NCBI GenBank assembly: GCA_009801085.1
Contig: VNWV01000065.1
Location: forward strand, 1 to 27,773
Origin: Lasiodiplodia sp. COLG20
Taxonomy: Eukaryota > Ascomycota > Dothideomycetes > Botryosphaeriales > Botryosphaeriaceae
Length of the DNA stretch: 27,773 nt
Direction: 5' to 3'
A model generated the notes under the pieces. That model did not search any database, was not told the DNA's origin, and saw only the letters and a list, made by a program, of their open reading frames with translations. Shown one piece after another: positions 1-9,804 of this stretch. The stretch's first letter is position 1, and each line of letters begins with the position of its first letter. Made by a program: the position numbers and the translations under genes.

Positions 1-798
1 GGCGCTTAGGTGCCGATCGAAGCCGAGCCATGCGGGGGCGTGAGTGTGGAGTTGACGCATTCACGACGGACGCGTCGCGTTCTGAGCGACATGGGTTGGC
101 GCGGCGCCCGGAAATTAACGGCCTCCGACAAGTGCGACCGACGCATGCTATTTTCCGCAGCCGGTAATGTCCGGGACAGCATCGCGGCCGAGCCGGGCTT
201 AACCGGCTGCGATGCGCCCTCGTGAAATGACTATGCGCTTCCAGTGATGATAAGGACAACGCCCACTATTGTCTCGCTCACCGTCTTGTCCAAAATGATC
301 ACTTCCATCAAATTAGAGGTCCTACAACGGCTGTTCCCATAGCCAGTACTGAAATGTTATCGCACATCTCCTAAAAAACAGGGCGAGCATCAGCAAAGAA
401 GGTGGTGACGATGATTCACACATATTGGGATCCGGGTTCAGTCAAGACCCAGCCCGCTGTATGCAAAGAAATCGTTCCTTTTCTCCTATTGAACGATTTG
501 AAAACTAGATGTAGACCAAAGTGCAAATAGAGGGCTCTAAAAAGATGCGAAAACGAAAGAGGGGAAACGTATCCATAGAGTTATCCTTTATGCACCACTC
601 GTGTCATCCCCTTCGAGACCACCTCTCGAGTGCTGTCAGTCCCTGTAGCGGCGTGATGGCTGGTTAGAGAAAGTATTGACTTGTTTAGAGAAGGATTGAG
701 TTCTCAATATTTGGTTGCGATCAGTCTTCTAGTAGCCAGAGAAAATGATGCCGTTGCTTTGACTGCGCGCGTGTCTGCCCGCCATCTCTCTCGCGGCC
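1..798. other. Left-edge stretch without a supportable gene
   Basis: No reading frame here starts with ATG and looks protein-like, and no frame splices convincingly into one. The first ~230 bases are GC-rich with short CGGC/GCCG inverted motifs. The remainder is of average composition. It may hold the far promoter of the gene at 970, or the flank of something cut off by the window edge. Confidence 0.4.
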
Positions 799-808
799 TA
801 TTTATATA
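799..808 (+). promoter_or_regulatory. Putative TATA box for the gene starting at 970
   Basis: TATTTATATA lies about 160 bases before the ATG at 970 and about 40 bases before an upstream ATG at 849. This is a plausible core promoter. It suggests that transcription starts near 830 and that a leader, possibly with an intron, precedes the annotated start. Confidence 0.4.
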
Positions 809-969
809 CATACTGTCAGTCTTTCTCGTGTCCGACCATCCGTCTAGCATGGATGCTAGATCTCCAAACCTGCTTCCCTAGTCGATCTGCAGTTTAGTCC
901 GGAGATCCATCCAGCGCAGGCAATCCAAGAGGAAGTGCTTGACTGTTTGCCTCTCTGCTCCGCAGTCGC

Positions 970-1767
970 ATGCGGGTGCCTGGAACAAACTTCAACGACG
1001 CCTGCACCGCATTCGAGCCTCGCTCCCCCGTCTATGACCGAACGCTTAGACGGTTATTTCGATCCTTTATGCGAAGCACCGACGGCGAAAAGGCATGGCG
1101 AGACTTTATTAATACTGTCTCTAAGATCCAAAAGCATCATTATCACCGTTTGAACATTAGTCTCGGAGGTCTAAATCCAGAAATTGACGATGTATCAGCA
1201 ATGAAGCATCTACGTCACATGGCTGAAGAATATATTACATCTTTGCCTGAATTTGGATGCGTTTATCAAGCTATGTACGCATCAATGTTTTACTTTGAGC
1301 TCGTGGACGCACCTATATTCGACGGGGACTCGTACGTATGTAGTGGTGTCATATTTTGCCGCATGGATATGCCTAAAGAGGGAAGAAGAGCTCTATACGA
1401 CGATCTCCTTAAGTCGTCATATTATTTCATGCTTGATGGAAGGCCGCTCCGTTGTGTTGAAACTATACCAAGAGACCTTCCACTGTACAGAAAGCGTGTG
1501 GAGTCTTGGGCACCAACCATGGACTACAACGTAAGTATCACTTTAGCAGCCATGGAAGCGAGCATCCCTTCGCATTACATCAGTGGTCTTCCAAGGAAAT
1601 TAGAGGATCTCGTGGCCTGTCAAATGCTCGACGCACCGTTCGGGCGGGTTAACCACCAATCATTTGGCAGACGTCTTCCGCCGCTCCCCATACGTAGGAA
1701 ACGCGGACGCTCTGAGTGGAGGATTTTTTTAACAACTCATCAACGTGGAACTGTCTCTGGGTCATGA
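970..1767 (+). CDS. Hypothetical protein, 265 aa, unknown family
   Basis: Uninterrupted ATG-to-stop frame with a varied, globular amino-acid composition. I do not recognise the family. There is no signal peptide or membrane segment. The region around residues 60-210 is mixed hydrophobic/charged, and the C-terminus is basic (RRKRGRSEWR near residues 240-250). Just before the ATG lies a strong 3' splice-site-like sequence: TTGACTG, a pyrimidine run, then CCGCAG ending about 5 bases before the ATG. The real gene may therefore have an upstream exon. One option is the short frame from ATG 849, joined through a weak GTCGAT donor. A GTAAGTAT at about 1530 looks like a donor, but the only nearby AG gives an impossibly short intron. 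TATA-like sequence at 799. Confidence 0.6.
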   Translation: MRVPGTNFNDACTAFEPRSPVYDRTLRRLFRSFMRSTDGEKAWRDFINTVSKIQKHHYHRLNISLGGLNPEIDDVSAMKHLRHMAEEYITSLPEFGCVYQAMYASMFYFELVDAPIFDGDSYVCSGVIFCRMDMPKEGRRALYDDLLKSSYYFMLDGRPLRCVETIPRDLPLYRKRVESWAPTMDYNVSITLAAMEASIPSHYISGLPRKLEDLVACQMLDAPFGRVNHQSFGRRLPPLPIRRKRGRSEWRIFLTTHQRGTVSGS

Positions 1768-1859
1768 TTCTAGGAACTGGAAATGTAATTCACATCAACC
1801 TGACTGAGTAATGTTATTTCATAAGAGTGGCTGGTCTTACAATGCAAGGAAATTAATAG

Positions 1860-3180
1860 CTACAAGCAGATGAAACACCTTGGAGTATCCTGCTGAGCCC
1901 CTAAGTACCATTCATACGTCCATCGTGCATCCTCACCCTCTCTCATCAGCCTCGATAGGAACTGGTCTTCAGTTTCACCTGGTTTCAGCTTTGCAGAAGC
2001 ATATACCAGCTTGACATTTTTTACAGTCGTGAGGGCTTTTGCAATCTCCGCAACAGTCTCTTGGGGGCTCGAAAAGGTCCGTCGCTGGTGTGCCGTCGTC
2101 GGAGGTAGGTCAACCCTTCCCTCATCCCACAACTGGGCCTCAAATATGACGCAGAACTCCGCCTCAATGCGATGCAGAACCTCAGGATCCTCGAAGAGTA
2201 TTCTCGCCCGATCCATGACAACGGCTTTCTGAAGGTGGATGGTCCCTAAAACGCATTCTCCGTTTTCAAGGTTGAACCAGACGCCGTCTGCATCCGTGGA
2301 AATAAGACTGCGGTACCTGGTTAACGGGGCAGGACGGGGTGGATCAATCACAAAAGCTCTCAGAACGAGATCTGAACAACTTATTGATGCGCATCCGCAG
2401 GGGTTGGTGCTGAGCTCCTTGTATCCAGCCATGGTACAAAGACGTTCGAGTTTATACTCTTTTGTGTCGGCTGGCGGTGTTGGATGCAGCGTTGATCGAG
2501 GGGATGGTGAAGCCGACCTAGTCGTCCGAGAGGGTGGAGCTGGGCTGATTGTCCGAGAGGGTGGATCTGCAGAGAGCTGTTGAGCAATTCCACTGAACTC
2601 TGACAACAAAGCTCTTAAGCTCTGGCTGCTGACAGAAATTTCCATGTTCCACAAATGCAGCGCCCGATCCGTCAATTGACAAGCAAAAAGCCTCCATTCC
2701 TTCTCGGACTTTTGTGACAATCTGAAGTAAAGACAAGGATCGACGACTACCCGAAATTTGTGCTCGTCTACTACTAGCTCCGCAAACTCTGTTGTGATCA
2801 AGCCGAAGATGACCATTGCGATAGGAGTCATTGTGATGGGAGGATTGCCGACACCGAGACTGGAGAAAATCATGGCCGAGCCGCTTCGTGCATACTGGCC
2901 CAACAGTGGCTGAAAATCGTAGCTATCTGGGTCGCTGTGCTGCCTTGCATCCGATGGCTTGGAGATTTGCTATGACTTGAGGGTGTTCCGAAGTGTCTCT
3001 ATAAGCAAAGTTAGCCTGTTTTTTTTTGTTTTTTTTTTTGTGGTCGTAGCCCAGTATGCATATGCCGTTATCAAGCGACCTCGAATTCACCTGACCTAAA
3101 GTTCCTTCAACACCAAGCAGACATTGCATCAAAGAGGTATTAGGTGTTGGGGTTGGGCTTTTCTTGTCGATTTCATCCAT
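1860..3180 (-). CDS. Hypothetical two-exon protein, 399 aa
   Basis: Exon 1 is 3180-3091 (30 codons, beginning MDEIDKKSPTPTP). It ends CAG|GTGAAT. Exon 2 is 2969-1860, entered after TCATAG. The 121-nt intron joins in phase 0 and removes the in-frame TAG at its 3' end. The second exon has no ATG for its first ~100 bases, which is why an upstream exon is needed. The N-terminal third is hydrophobic/globular. Residues around 150-200 form a Ser/Pro/Arg-rich linker with two short near-repeats (PPSRT). The C-terminal part is globular. I do not recognise a domain. The intron carries an almost pure A tract (3018-3041 on this strand) and a GCTAAC/TTATAG pair that would give an alternative acceptor, but that acceptor leads to an early stop. 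Product function unknown. Confidence 0.62.
2519..2570. repeat. Short tandem repeat inside the 399-aa gene
   Basis: The unit GTCCGAGAGGGTGGA occurs twice, about 30 bases apart. It encodes the repeated PPSRT peptide of the disordered linker. Confidence 0.5.
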
Positions 3181-3547
3181 GACGGATGGTACGGTAGGCA
3201 AAGGGCTACGCGAAAGTGGGTATAGTCAGGAGGGCAGAGCTTGTGTGACTTGCAGCCATATTTATATCCCTGTACATGGGGCGCAGGAGCTTGCTGAGGC
3301 AAGGGCACGGGAGTCCCTGTGGGGCGCGCCTAGAACATTACGTAACGGCGGCACATGCACCTGCCCGTCTATGAGAGACTGGCCGGGGTAGAAAGGATTC
3401 AGACCATGCATTATCACAACCGACTGTTTCAATTTTTAACCTATCTCGGAGATTCAAAAAGAAAAAACCGGAAATGATCCTCTCGCCAGATGACCCATGT
3501 TATCTCCATCAGTAGATGCAGCTTCTGACTCTGTGCATTCACCCAAT

Positions 3548-4181
3548 TCAACACTGTCGCTCCAGAGGTTGAGTCTTGCCCATGAACCGAGCCATATTCC
3601 AATTTTTCGGACGTTCCCAAGAAGCTATCCTAGTCAGTATGGTTCGAGGAAAGCCGTCGCAAACTTACGTTCATCCCAGGATCCTTCCTGCTTCAGGACA
3701 AACATGACTGTAGCCCTCCATCCCCAGTTGTACCATTCTTCTTCCGGCACCTTCAAGTTGGCCCACGTCCTCCCAAACACCTCCTTGGCTTTCTCTTTGT
3801 CATAGCGGCATATGAGTCGTTGCTGTGTGTACACGTCTTGCGGATATTTCTCGATACATTCCTGGAAAGTATGGCCATGGCCGACTCCCAACAGCACAAT
3901 GCCGGTCCGTGCAATTTGCTAGGCATTCATCAGCTCCAAGACGACGATAGCAGGTGAATAAAATAGCTACCTTCATTTCTTCGTAAGTCTCTTGGTCTTC
4001 TGGATTAGACAGCGACAGACCGCAGTTCGTCAAAAACTCGTCCTGGACATTTTAATCAGTTCTATGAAGCACTGACATCAAATTTGGCTCCTACCTCGGA
4101 CCAAAGCATCCATTTTGTCGCATCGACGGCGGAGTCCTCAGCATGGTCAGGACCATAGGTCGTGATGTCAGATCTTTCCAT
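3548..4181 (-). CDS. Hypothetical four-exon protein, 161 aa
   Basis: Exons 4181-4095, 4042-3971, 3918-3669 and 3624-3548 are joined by introns of 52, 52 and 44 nt. Donors are GTAGGA, GTAGCT and GTAAGT; acceptors are CCAG, CTAG and ATAG. All junctions keep frame and the total is exactly 162 codons. The protein begins MERSDITTYGPDHAEDSAV. It has a hydrophobic segment (TGIVLLGVGHGH) in exon 3, followed by a charged region rich in Trp and Tyr (EEEWYNWGW). I do not recognise the family. The final junction is the least certain: an earlier AG, 5 bases upstream, would stop the protein immediately. I prefer the later AG because the CTGAC branch site needs room. Head-to-tail with the zinc-binding-like gene upstream on the same strand. 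Confidence 0.68.
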
Positions 4182-4516
4182 GTTGTGCGGTATTGGAGGC
4201 GGCAGAATGAGTGATATGGCACTATCAGACGGGGGAATAAGAGAGACGGTGAAACCGGCACTGCTGGGTACTTATTAATGACTCGCCTGGATCGACGATG
4301 GCCTTGCCGTGCCGCGCGAATGCACATCAGACTTGACCTCGCTGCATAGCGCTCGATCAGGACGGGCGAGCGCAGCCGTCTCTGATGCGGGGCTATGAGG
4401 TCTTGCTAGTGTGTACGCGATTACAGCAACAGCCAAGGTGTAGGAGTGGCAAGCCCAACAAACCAATCGAGCAACTCCGCCGTGGGCCACAACAGCCTGG
4501 GCCCTTGCCATTGGCG
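4182..4516. other. Intergenic stretch / promoter of the 161-aa gene
   Basis: The minus strand has an open frame (about 4556-4275) with an Ala/Val-rich stretch that looks membrane-like. It has no clear start, no family resemblance, and overlaps the last exon of the upstream gene. I treat it as promoter or leader of the 4181 gene. It could instead be an alternative 3' end of the upstream gene. Confidence 0.3.
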
Positions 4517-6195
4517 TCATAGGAGGAAATTGCATGAGTCTAGCTCCGCCTTGCATATTCTATAGCGCTTCCCAATCAATGGTGGCCGCATGATATATGT
4601 CTCTCCGACTTTGCCTGGGATCCACAGCGCCAAAGTGGTTGCGTGTCTCAGGATGCCAATGAGATGGCCATGGAACTTGGAATAAAACACGATAAATTGC
4701 ACAAATTCTAGCTCAAAGGCGGGGAAGAAGCAAATGACTGCACATTGTTCCTAAAAACTACAAGACTTCAACTATCTTTTACAGAGTACCTCGGTGAGAT
4801 GCTGCAAGTTGGCAATACACCAATTACTATACCCCTTGAAGCCCTCGCGATCTTTCTCTCCTGCAAGAGGTATGCGCGGTCGATTCATTCTGGTGAGGAA
4901 CTCAGCTTGCCCAAGAATCTTGCGCTTCCCGTCGCTGTGAATTCGTCCGTCTAGCCCATCCACAATCGCGCCAATGGTGAAGAAATCGCGAGCCTCAAAC
5001 AAGGCCTGATATACGTTAGCATATCTCATGGAGGTACTTTTCATGATTACCTTGGTAGTTTCGATGAATTGGTTCGCAGCCTCGGGGTATTCCGCGCATA
5101 TGTCACTTATGTCCTCCACCAGTCTGTCCCGCCACTGCCGAACTGCCAAATCCCTGTTGGCCACCTTGCTCGATATTTGCATGACCTTGAAAGACCTTTG
5201 TACCCATCCCGCCAATTTACCGGTGTCGATATCATCGAAAACGATGAAATTTGTGTCCAATGCGCCCCAGCGGATCAGCCTCCGCGACAGGATGGGAATG
5301 CGTCTCAAAAACTCCAGAAGGCCGTAGCGTTGACACATTAGTCGGATCGGCTTGAGATTGCGATGGATGTAGTGTCCTAGATCTAGCTGCTTGCGCTCTT
5401 TGGATTGAAATCGGAGGCCATCCTGCAGCGCTTGGTATAGAAGACGCTGGCTCTGCGAGACCTACGTGGTTGTTAGCGTCAATCGGATCAATGGTCTCAA
5501 GGTGCGAACCTTTGACACAAGGTCCCATGCGAACTTTGAAGCTCCATATGAGGCGCCTACGACATCCACTAGATGCTGTAAGGACTCAAGGAAAGGAGCT
5601 ATCTGGCCCCTTGAGTCACAGAGCGCAAATGACACCAGAGCCTCGATGGGGATGGCTTTGAGTGCTGCTTCGTATTTCTGGAGTACATCGTCTGCGAAGT
5701 CTTTGTATGGTCCGATGGATTTTGAGTGTATTGGGGGGTCAGGCCAAACGATGCCCGATGCCTTCGGCAGGTCAAGGGCAGTAACGTCGAGGCCGTGAGC
5801 AAACCGGGGGCCACATTTCAAGCAATACGGCGTGTCTGTTTCTCAGCTAAGTCCTCGAAAGGTCTCTATGATCTCTTACCTCTGCATGAATTGCATATGC
5901 AATGGTTGCAGGAGAAGGCGGTTGACGTCACCGTGAACTTTCGGTTGTTACAAGATTCACAATGGCGGAGGAGGGGGAAGGGGGAAGGTTTGAGTCTCGT
6001 ATCCTCTCGATAACCCAGCTGTTGCAAGGGCTGGACCATTCCTCGAAAGTCTTGCCGCTGGCAGCAGTCTCGGAGGACACTGATCGGGGTCCCCGGAAGC
6101 TCGATCCGCATTAGTAACCCGACCTGGTAGACGTCTGCTTCGAGGAGAAAGGAGCATAGCTGCGAGTCCTTCGCATCATCGGAAAAAGGAGACAT
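4517..6195 (-). CDS. Eight-cysteine (zinc-binding-like) multi-exon protein, about 500 aa
   Basis: Exons 6195-5880, 5835-5510, 5461-5051, 5005-4790 and (less sure) 4750-4517. Introns are 44, 48, 45 and 39 nt, and every junction keeps frame. Residues 79-113 carry C-x2-C-x13-C-x2-C-x-C-x2-C-x5-C-x2-C, enough for two zinc ions. This module is split by intron 1 and appears whole only after splicing, which supports the model. The remaining ~390 residues are mostly helical-looking with no membrane segment in exons 2-4. I do not recognise the family. A phrase in exon 4 (FFTIGAIVDGL) faintly recalls the RasGEF signature, but the rest does not match. Intron 3 (5050-5006) is 45 nt and open, so its retention would add 15 residues. 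If intron 4 is not removed, the protein ends at 4772 instead. Divergent from the gene at 6762. Confidence 0.7.
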
Positions 6196-6761
6196 TCTGG
6201 CCCGGGTCAGGAAGGAGAGATCAGTACTGAAAGAAGGATTTGACTGTCAGTTGCAATCAGGGTGAGCGATGGGGTGGCGGCACTTTCATATGGAGCTCCA
6301 AGACTGTCCATGGGAGATTCACCGGGGCAGGCAAAGCCGTTCAGCCCCGGGGTGATCGACGTGCCGCGTGAACTTCGCTTTGCATGGTAGGAGATACAGA
6401 CGCACAAGGTAGCTTGTGGAGCCCGCGAGTCTCGCGTCTATCACCCGTGCCGTCTTGGGTTCGACATGGGAGACCGGGTATTAGAGTCCAATGGGAACAA
6501 TGCGCGCGGCATGCCAGGATTCCAAGGCAAGCGGCATGCGCCTGCTGCGACGGCAAGGATCACGTTTTGGGAGAAAAGTGTTGCGCGCAACACTTTTCTC
6601 CCAAACCGGTTTGGCGTGGCACGGCTGCACCGTGCAAAGTACGGTGAGCGCTAACGCGGAATCGGGGTCTGAGCGAGATCAATCCAAGCAGTGCTGTTGG
6701 CTTCCACCCGAGACCTCGCCAGCCCCCCTACTTCGGCTGTCAGCAAAGCATCTCTCCCACA
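6196..6761. promoter_or_regulatory. Bidirectional promoter region
   Basis: This 566-bp region separates two divergent start codons (6195 on minus, 6762 on plus) and must hold both promoters. Plus-strand frames inside it are short and not protein-like. It contains the 40-bp palindrome at 6566. Just downstream, at about 6617-6650, are nested small inverted repeats: GCACGG...CCGTGC, and CACCGT...ACGGTG. Confidence 0.55.
6566..6605. repeat. Perfect 40-bp palindrome, no spacer
   Basis: The left half, from 6566, reads TTTGGGAGAAAAGTGTTGCG. The next 20 bases are its exact reverse complement, with the centre between 6585 and 6586. After one mismatch on each side, two more pairs match. It is 157 bp upstream of the ATG at 6762 and about 370 bp upstream of the divergent ATG at 6195. 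It could be a binding site for a dimeric regulator, a cruciform-forming element, or the collapsed remnant of an inverted-repeat element. Confidence 0.9.
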
Positions 6762-8173
6762 ATGCTGTCTTCGCCTCTGGCAGAGTCCGTGGCTGTCATA
6801 ACAACGGCGTCCGATGCAGAACTGCAATCACTGGAAATAGATGTTATTGGTCTCGTGGACAGGCTGACGAAGCTTTCATTTGTATGTCTGCTGACTGGCG
6901 CGGATCTTTGTCACGAGTGCTCCACTTTCTAACCATAGGATCTCCAGGTGCAAGCACACATCTCCACCGCATCTGACTCGGGCAAGAGCACGGGTAAACC
7001 CACAGTCGATCCCGAACCGGCGCCCGAAACGCTCTACAAAGCTGTGCAGTTTCACCGCTCGGACATACTCGACTTCCTGCAAAAACCGGTTGAGGAAGCC
7101 CTTAATGCGGAGCCAGGGAGTGCGGATGAAGATGTTCGCGTTACGGATATCAGCAACGTCGGCCGCCAATCAGACAAGAAGAGATTCCGGAAGGTCTTGG
7201 CTGCTCGAAGCCTGGGGATGGAGTACGGGGACTTCAAAGACGGTCCTACCGATCGCGTAGCCAACAAGTCGCAGTTCTGCGACAGGTCGGGCCTGGATAA
7301 AAAGAGATACAGACACTACATCATGCAAGGTGAGAAGATCCTCGAGTTCGAGAAGGTAGCCACGGCCGGAGTGTCGATTATCTTCGCGTTCACCTGGAAG
7401 AAAGCCGTAAGCATTAAGGAGACGGATATTTCCTGGTTCATAAACTTACTCCGGCAACGGGATGGAGACTTGTACCGAAGGCTTGATGGGCAGAAGGAAT
7501 GGCTGAAGGCCTGCCAGAAGCTCTACGATGGTAAGTCGATGTGTGAACTTTTCTGTGGAGATAGCTTATTGCAACCAGCGAACTGCAAGTTGCGACATGC
7601 GTCCAAGAGGCTCGACTGCCACCCCGTTCCATGCAACACCATCCGCTTTGACAAAGCTCAACCGGAGAATACAAGGACGAGAAAGCGCCGTAGGCGGACG
7701 GCGGATTCCGAGGGGATGGCAGAAGCACCTGAGGCGTCGTGGCACGCCACATCGCAAGGTACGAAAATGCACCCGCCATCAAGCGCATTCTAACACGAAC
7801 AGATGCCCAACCAAATTGCATACAAACCGAGCTCAGAGTCCCCTGCCCACAAGCTCTTGAAGGAACTCAGGTACCCTCTCTGCTCGTTGAAAACGGCCGA
7901 CCGCCGCTGCAAGGAACTGAAAGAGGAGGGCAGCCCGTCACAGCGGGGCTTTGTACGACTGAAGAAGAGAGAGCAGACGAAGTCACACGGTATACCGGTC
8001 AAACAGCGGCGCAAGAAGTTGCACTTGGATATGGGCTCACCTCATTGGCGGGAACAGATACACGTATGCCCTCGGGATTCACACCAGGCCACGAGGTTAC
8101 AGTGGTAGCACCATGGGAAACGTACTGGTTCTCTGGGGCGCAGTTATGCGACTCGGCCACTGAAGTATGCTAG
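6762..8173 (+). CDS. Hypothetical four-exon protein, 420 aa, with basic NLS-like stretch
   Basis: Exons 6762-6881, 6939-7530, 7579-7758 and 7803-8173. Introns are 57, 48 and 44 nt, with donors GTATGT, GTAAGT and GTACGA. Intron 1 has a textbook TTTCTAAC branch followed by CATAG. Phases match at all junctions and the total is 421 codons including the stop. The protein begins MLSSPLAESVAVITT. The middle (about residues 60-235) is charged and helical-looking. Residues around 270-285 contain TRTRKRRRR, a likely nuclear localisation signal. The C-terminal 120 residues are less ordered. I recognise no domain. In the last exon a second frame is also open for about 100 codons and is Lys/Arg-rich, but only the chosen frame follows from the intron phase. 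Convergent with the gene at 8790. Confidence 0.78.
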
Positions 8174-8175
8174 GA

Positions 8176-8790
8176 TCATTGCTTCACCACCAGCACATCC
8201 ACCTCGGGTGTGACCTCCTCATCGCGTATTATGGATATTCGCTTTCCGACCTCGAGTGTGACAGTGGATATCAATGGGGAGGTTCCAGCCTCTGTTCTGA
8301 GAGGGAAAAAATATACGGGCTCGCGGGATTCGAAGAGACATTTGGTTTTAAATCGCATGAAGCGGAAGTCTTTCCCTCTCAATTCCTACCACTTATCAGT
8401 TTTGTTCCTCTCTTAGGATGGCGGGTTTACCTCTCTGTGATCTACGAGCTTCAGCATCAGCTCCCGGATGCCCTCGTACTGCGTGACGAACTGTAATTCC
8501 TTCGTTCCTCGATCCCAGCTGTTTTCTAAACCCTTCGAGATGTCTTCCAAGATGGACATGACTTCCGGCCCCAGATTTACCTCGCTGAGGTGTGGCTGGC
8601 CTGCCATGGCTTGTGCCACGGCATGAATCGTTGCGTTGATTGATGCGGCGTCGAGGCTGCGATGGCGAAGATCTGGCGTAGGCGGGGTGATGGATGGCTC
8701 GGCGGGGCGTCCGGTCCGTTTGTTGTTCCGGCACACTGCCGGCAACATGCTTTGGCGCGCGCTCTGCCTATCTACCTCCAGTGCTGGCAT
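8176..8790 (-). CDS. Hypothetical two-exon protein, 189 aa
   Basis: Exon 1 is 8790-8431 (120 codons, starting MPALEVDRQSARQ). Exon 2 is 8385-8176 (70 codons with stop). The 45-nt intron runs GAG|GTAAAC to GTGGTAG|GAA in phase 0, with a CTGAT branch. The N-terminal ~45 residues are basic and Pro-rich. Residues 48-120 look helical. Exon 2 has alternating strand-like hydrophobics (PLISTVTLEVGKRISII). No family recognised. The TGA stop lies 2 nt from the TAG of the convergent 420-aa gene, so the two transcripts must overlap antisense. Confidence 0.74.
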
Positions 8791-9132
8791 GCTGCCCAAG
8801 TGATGACGTCACCAGTATTGACACCGCCCAGTGTCCGTCAGTGCGCGCCGATGAAAGGACGCGGATGCGCTTGTCTCTCACGGGCAGCTCGGGCATATAT
8901 AGGCCGCCTGTGGTTCCACCGGTCAAGTTGCTGCCTGGAGGCGCAATATTGCCCCTGCTGGCAACGTGGCAACTCTATCCTTGATCGTGCAACGGCGACC
9001 TCTCGCTTATTCGTCTCCTGGTGTTTGTTCTTTCCGCCAAGATCATGTCATTCCCGCGTTGTTCATAACCACCAAAGCAAAATAAATACATTCCCAACCG
9101 ACATTGTTCTCTGATTCACAGCCTTCTCCCTC
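8791..9132. promoter_or_regulatory. Promoter region of the 189-aa gene
   Basis: No supportable gene. A TATATA run at about 8895-8900 lies roughly 105 bases upstream of the minus-strand ATG at 8790 and could be its TATA element. The part near 9100 would hold the 3' end of the F-box-like frame's transcript. Confidence 0.35.
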
Positions 9133-9804
9133 TCAGCCAAGCATTAAGGCGGTGCTCAGGCCGAGCTGGTCAAGAGTGTCACCATCCCAATGCTCCTCAA
9201 GTCGGACATTAGGCAACTTCTTAATATCAGCCCACAGAGTATCGCTCTCCCAATACCACGTGTATCTGTTGTGAATGAGAAGTTCTACATGTTCCAGGTT
9301 TGGGCAGTTTGCTACTAACGCCTTGATCCCCTTGGACTGCTCTCGTGTGATGTGCTTCTGCCACGTAAGGGTAATGGTGAGCGTGATCCGCCCCAAGTAT
9401 GATCCAACCATCACGCGCTCAAGACTACCGTTTAGGTCAACTTGCGTGCTGCTATCCAGGAACGATGCCAACCAAAGAGCGTTCAGATGAAAGTGGTTTT
9501 GACCGATAAGGCACGATAGAGATTCTCGGCGTATCTGGCGATTGGTACTGAGTAGTCCACGTCCAGGAATCTCGTTGGGAAAATCCGCCGTCACAGATGC
9601 GTCCGCCTGGTGTCGGTAACCCCATACCCACCTCGTGCGACCGGGAAACACGAGAAGGATTTCGTATATGCTGTTTCTGACCTCAGCTGGGAGGCAAAGA
9701 AACCTAAAAGGTTCCGGTTGGACGATTGTGTCGTAGTTGATCTTGAAAAAAACTTCGCAGCTCCGCGAGAAGCCGGTAGTCCGCTCTCCTATGAGGCCCG
9801 AAGC
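9133..9804 (-). pseudogene. F-box-like (fungal LPAE-RN-IYE type) protein, no start codon visible
   Basis: The frame is open from just after a TAA (9807-9805) to its stop at 9133. It contains FRFLCLPAEVRNSIYEILL, the hallmark N-terminal motif of a very common fungal F-box-like family. About 45 residues later comes LLSTNRQIRRES, the second family hallmark. The C-terminal part (CPNLEHVELL, LPNVRLEEHW) fits the usual downstream region. No ATG precedes the motif in this frame; the first in-frame ATG is deep inside. Either a short upstream exon is missed (a possible acceptor is CTCATAG near 9790), or the frame was joined to the kinase-like frame, or the gene is broken. Removing one A from the A7 run (9746-9752, plus strand) would put the kinase-like frame into this one. 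Family members are thought to be substrate receptors or relatives; this one's role is unknown. Confidence 0.55.

Noticed and set aside
10..225. Short plus-strand frame at the left edge
   Set aside because: It starts with GTG, has no ATG, and the composition follows local GC richness. Nothing protein-like is seen.
4772..5338. RasGEF domain in the zinc-binding-like gene
   Set aside because: Only one short phrase resembles the RasGEF core. The expected order of surrounding motifs is missing.
9740..9756. Programmed -1 frameshift at the U7 heptamer between kinase-like and F-box-like frames
   Set aside because: The F-box-like frame needs a +1 (or -2) shift relative to the kinase-like frame, so a canonical -1 slip would not join them.
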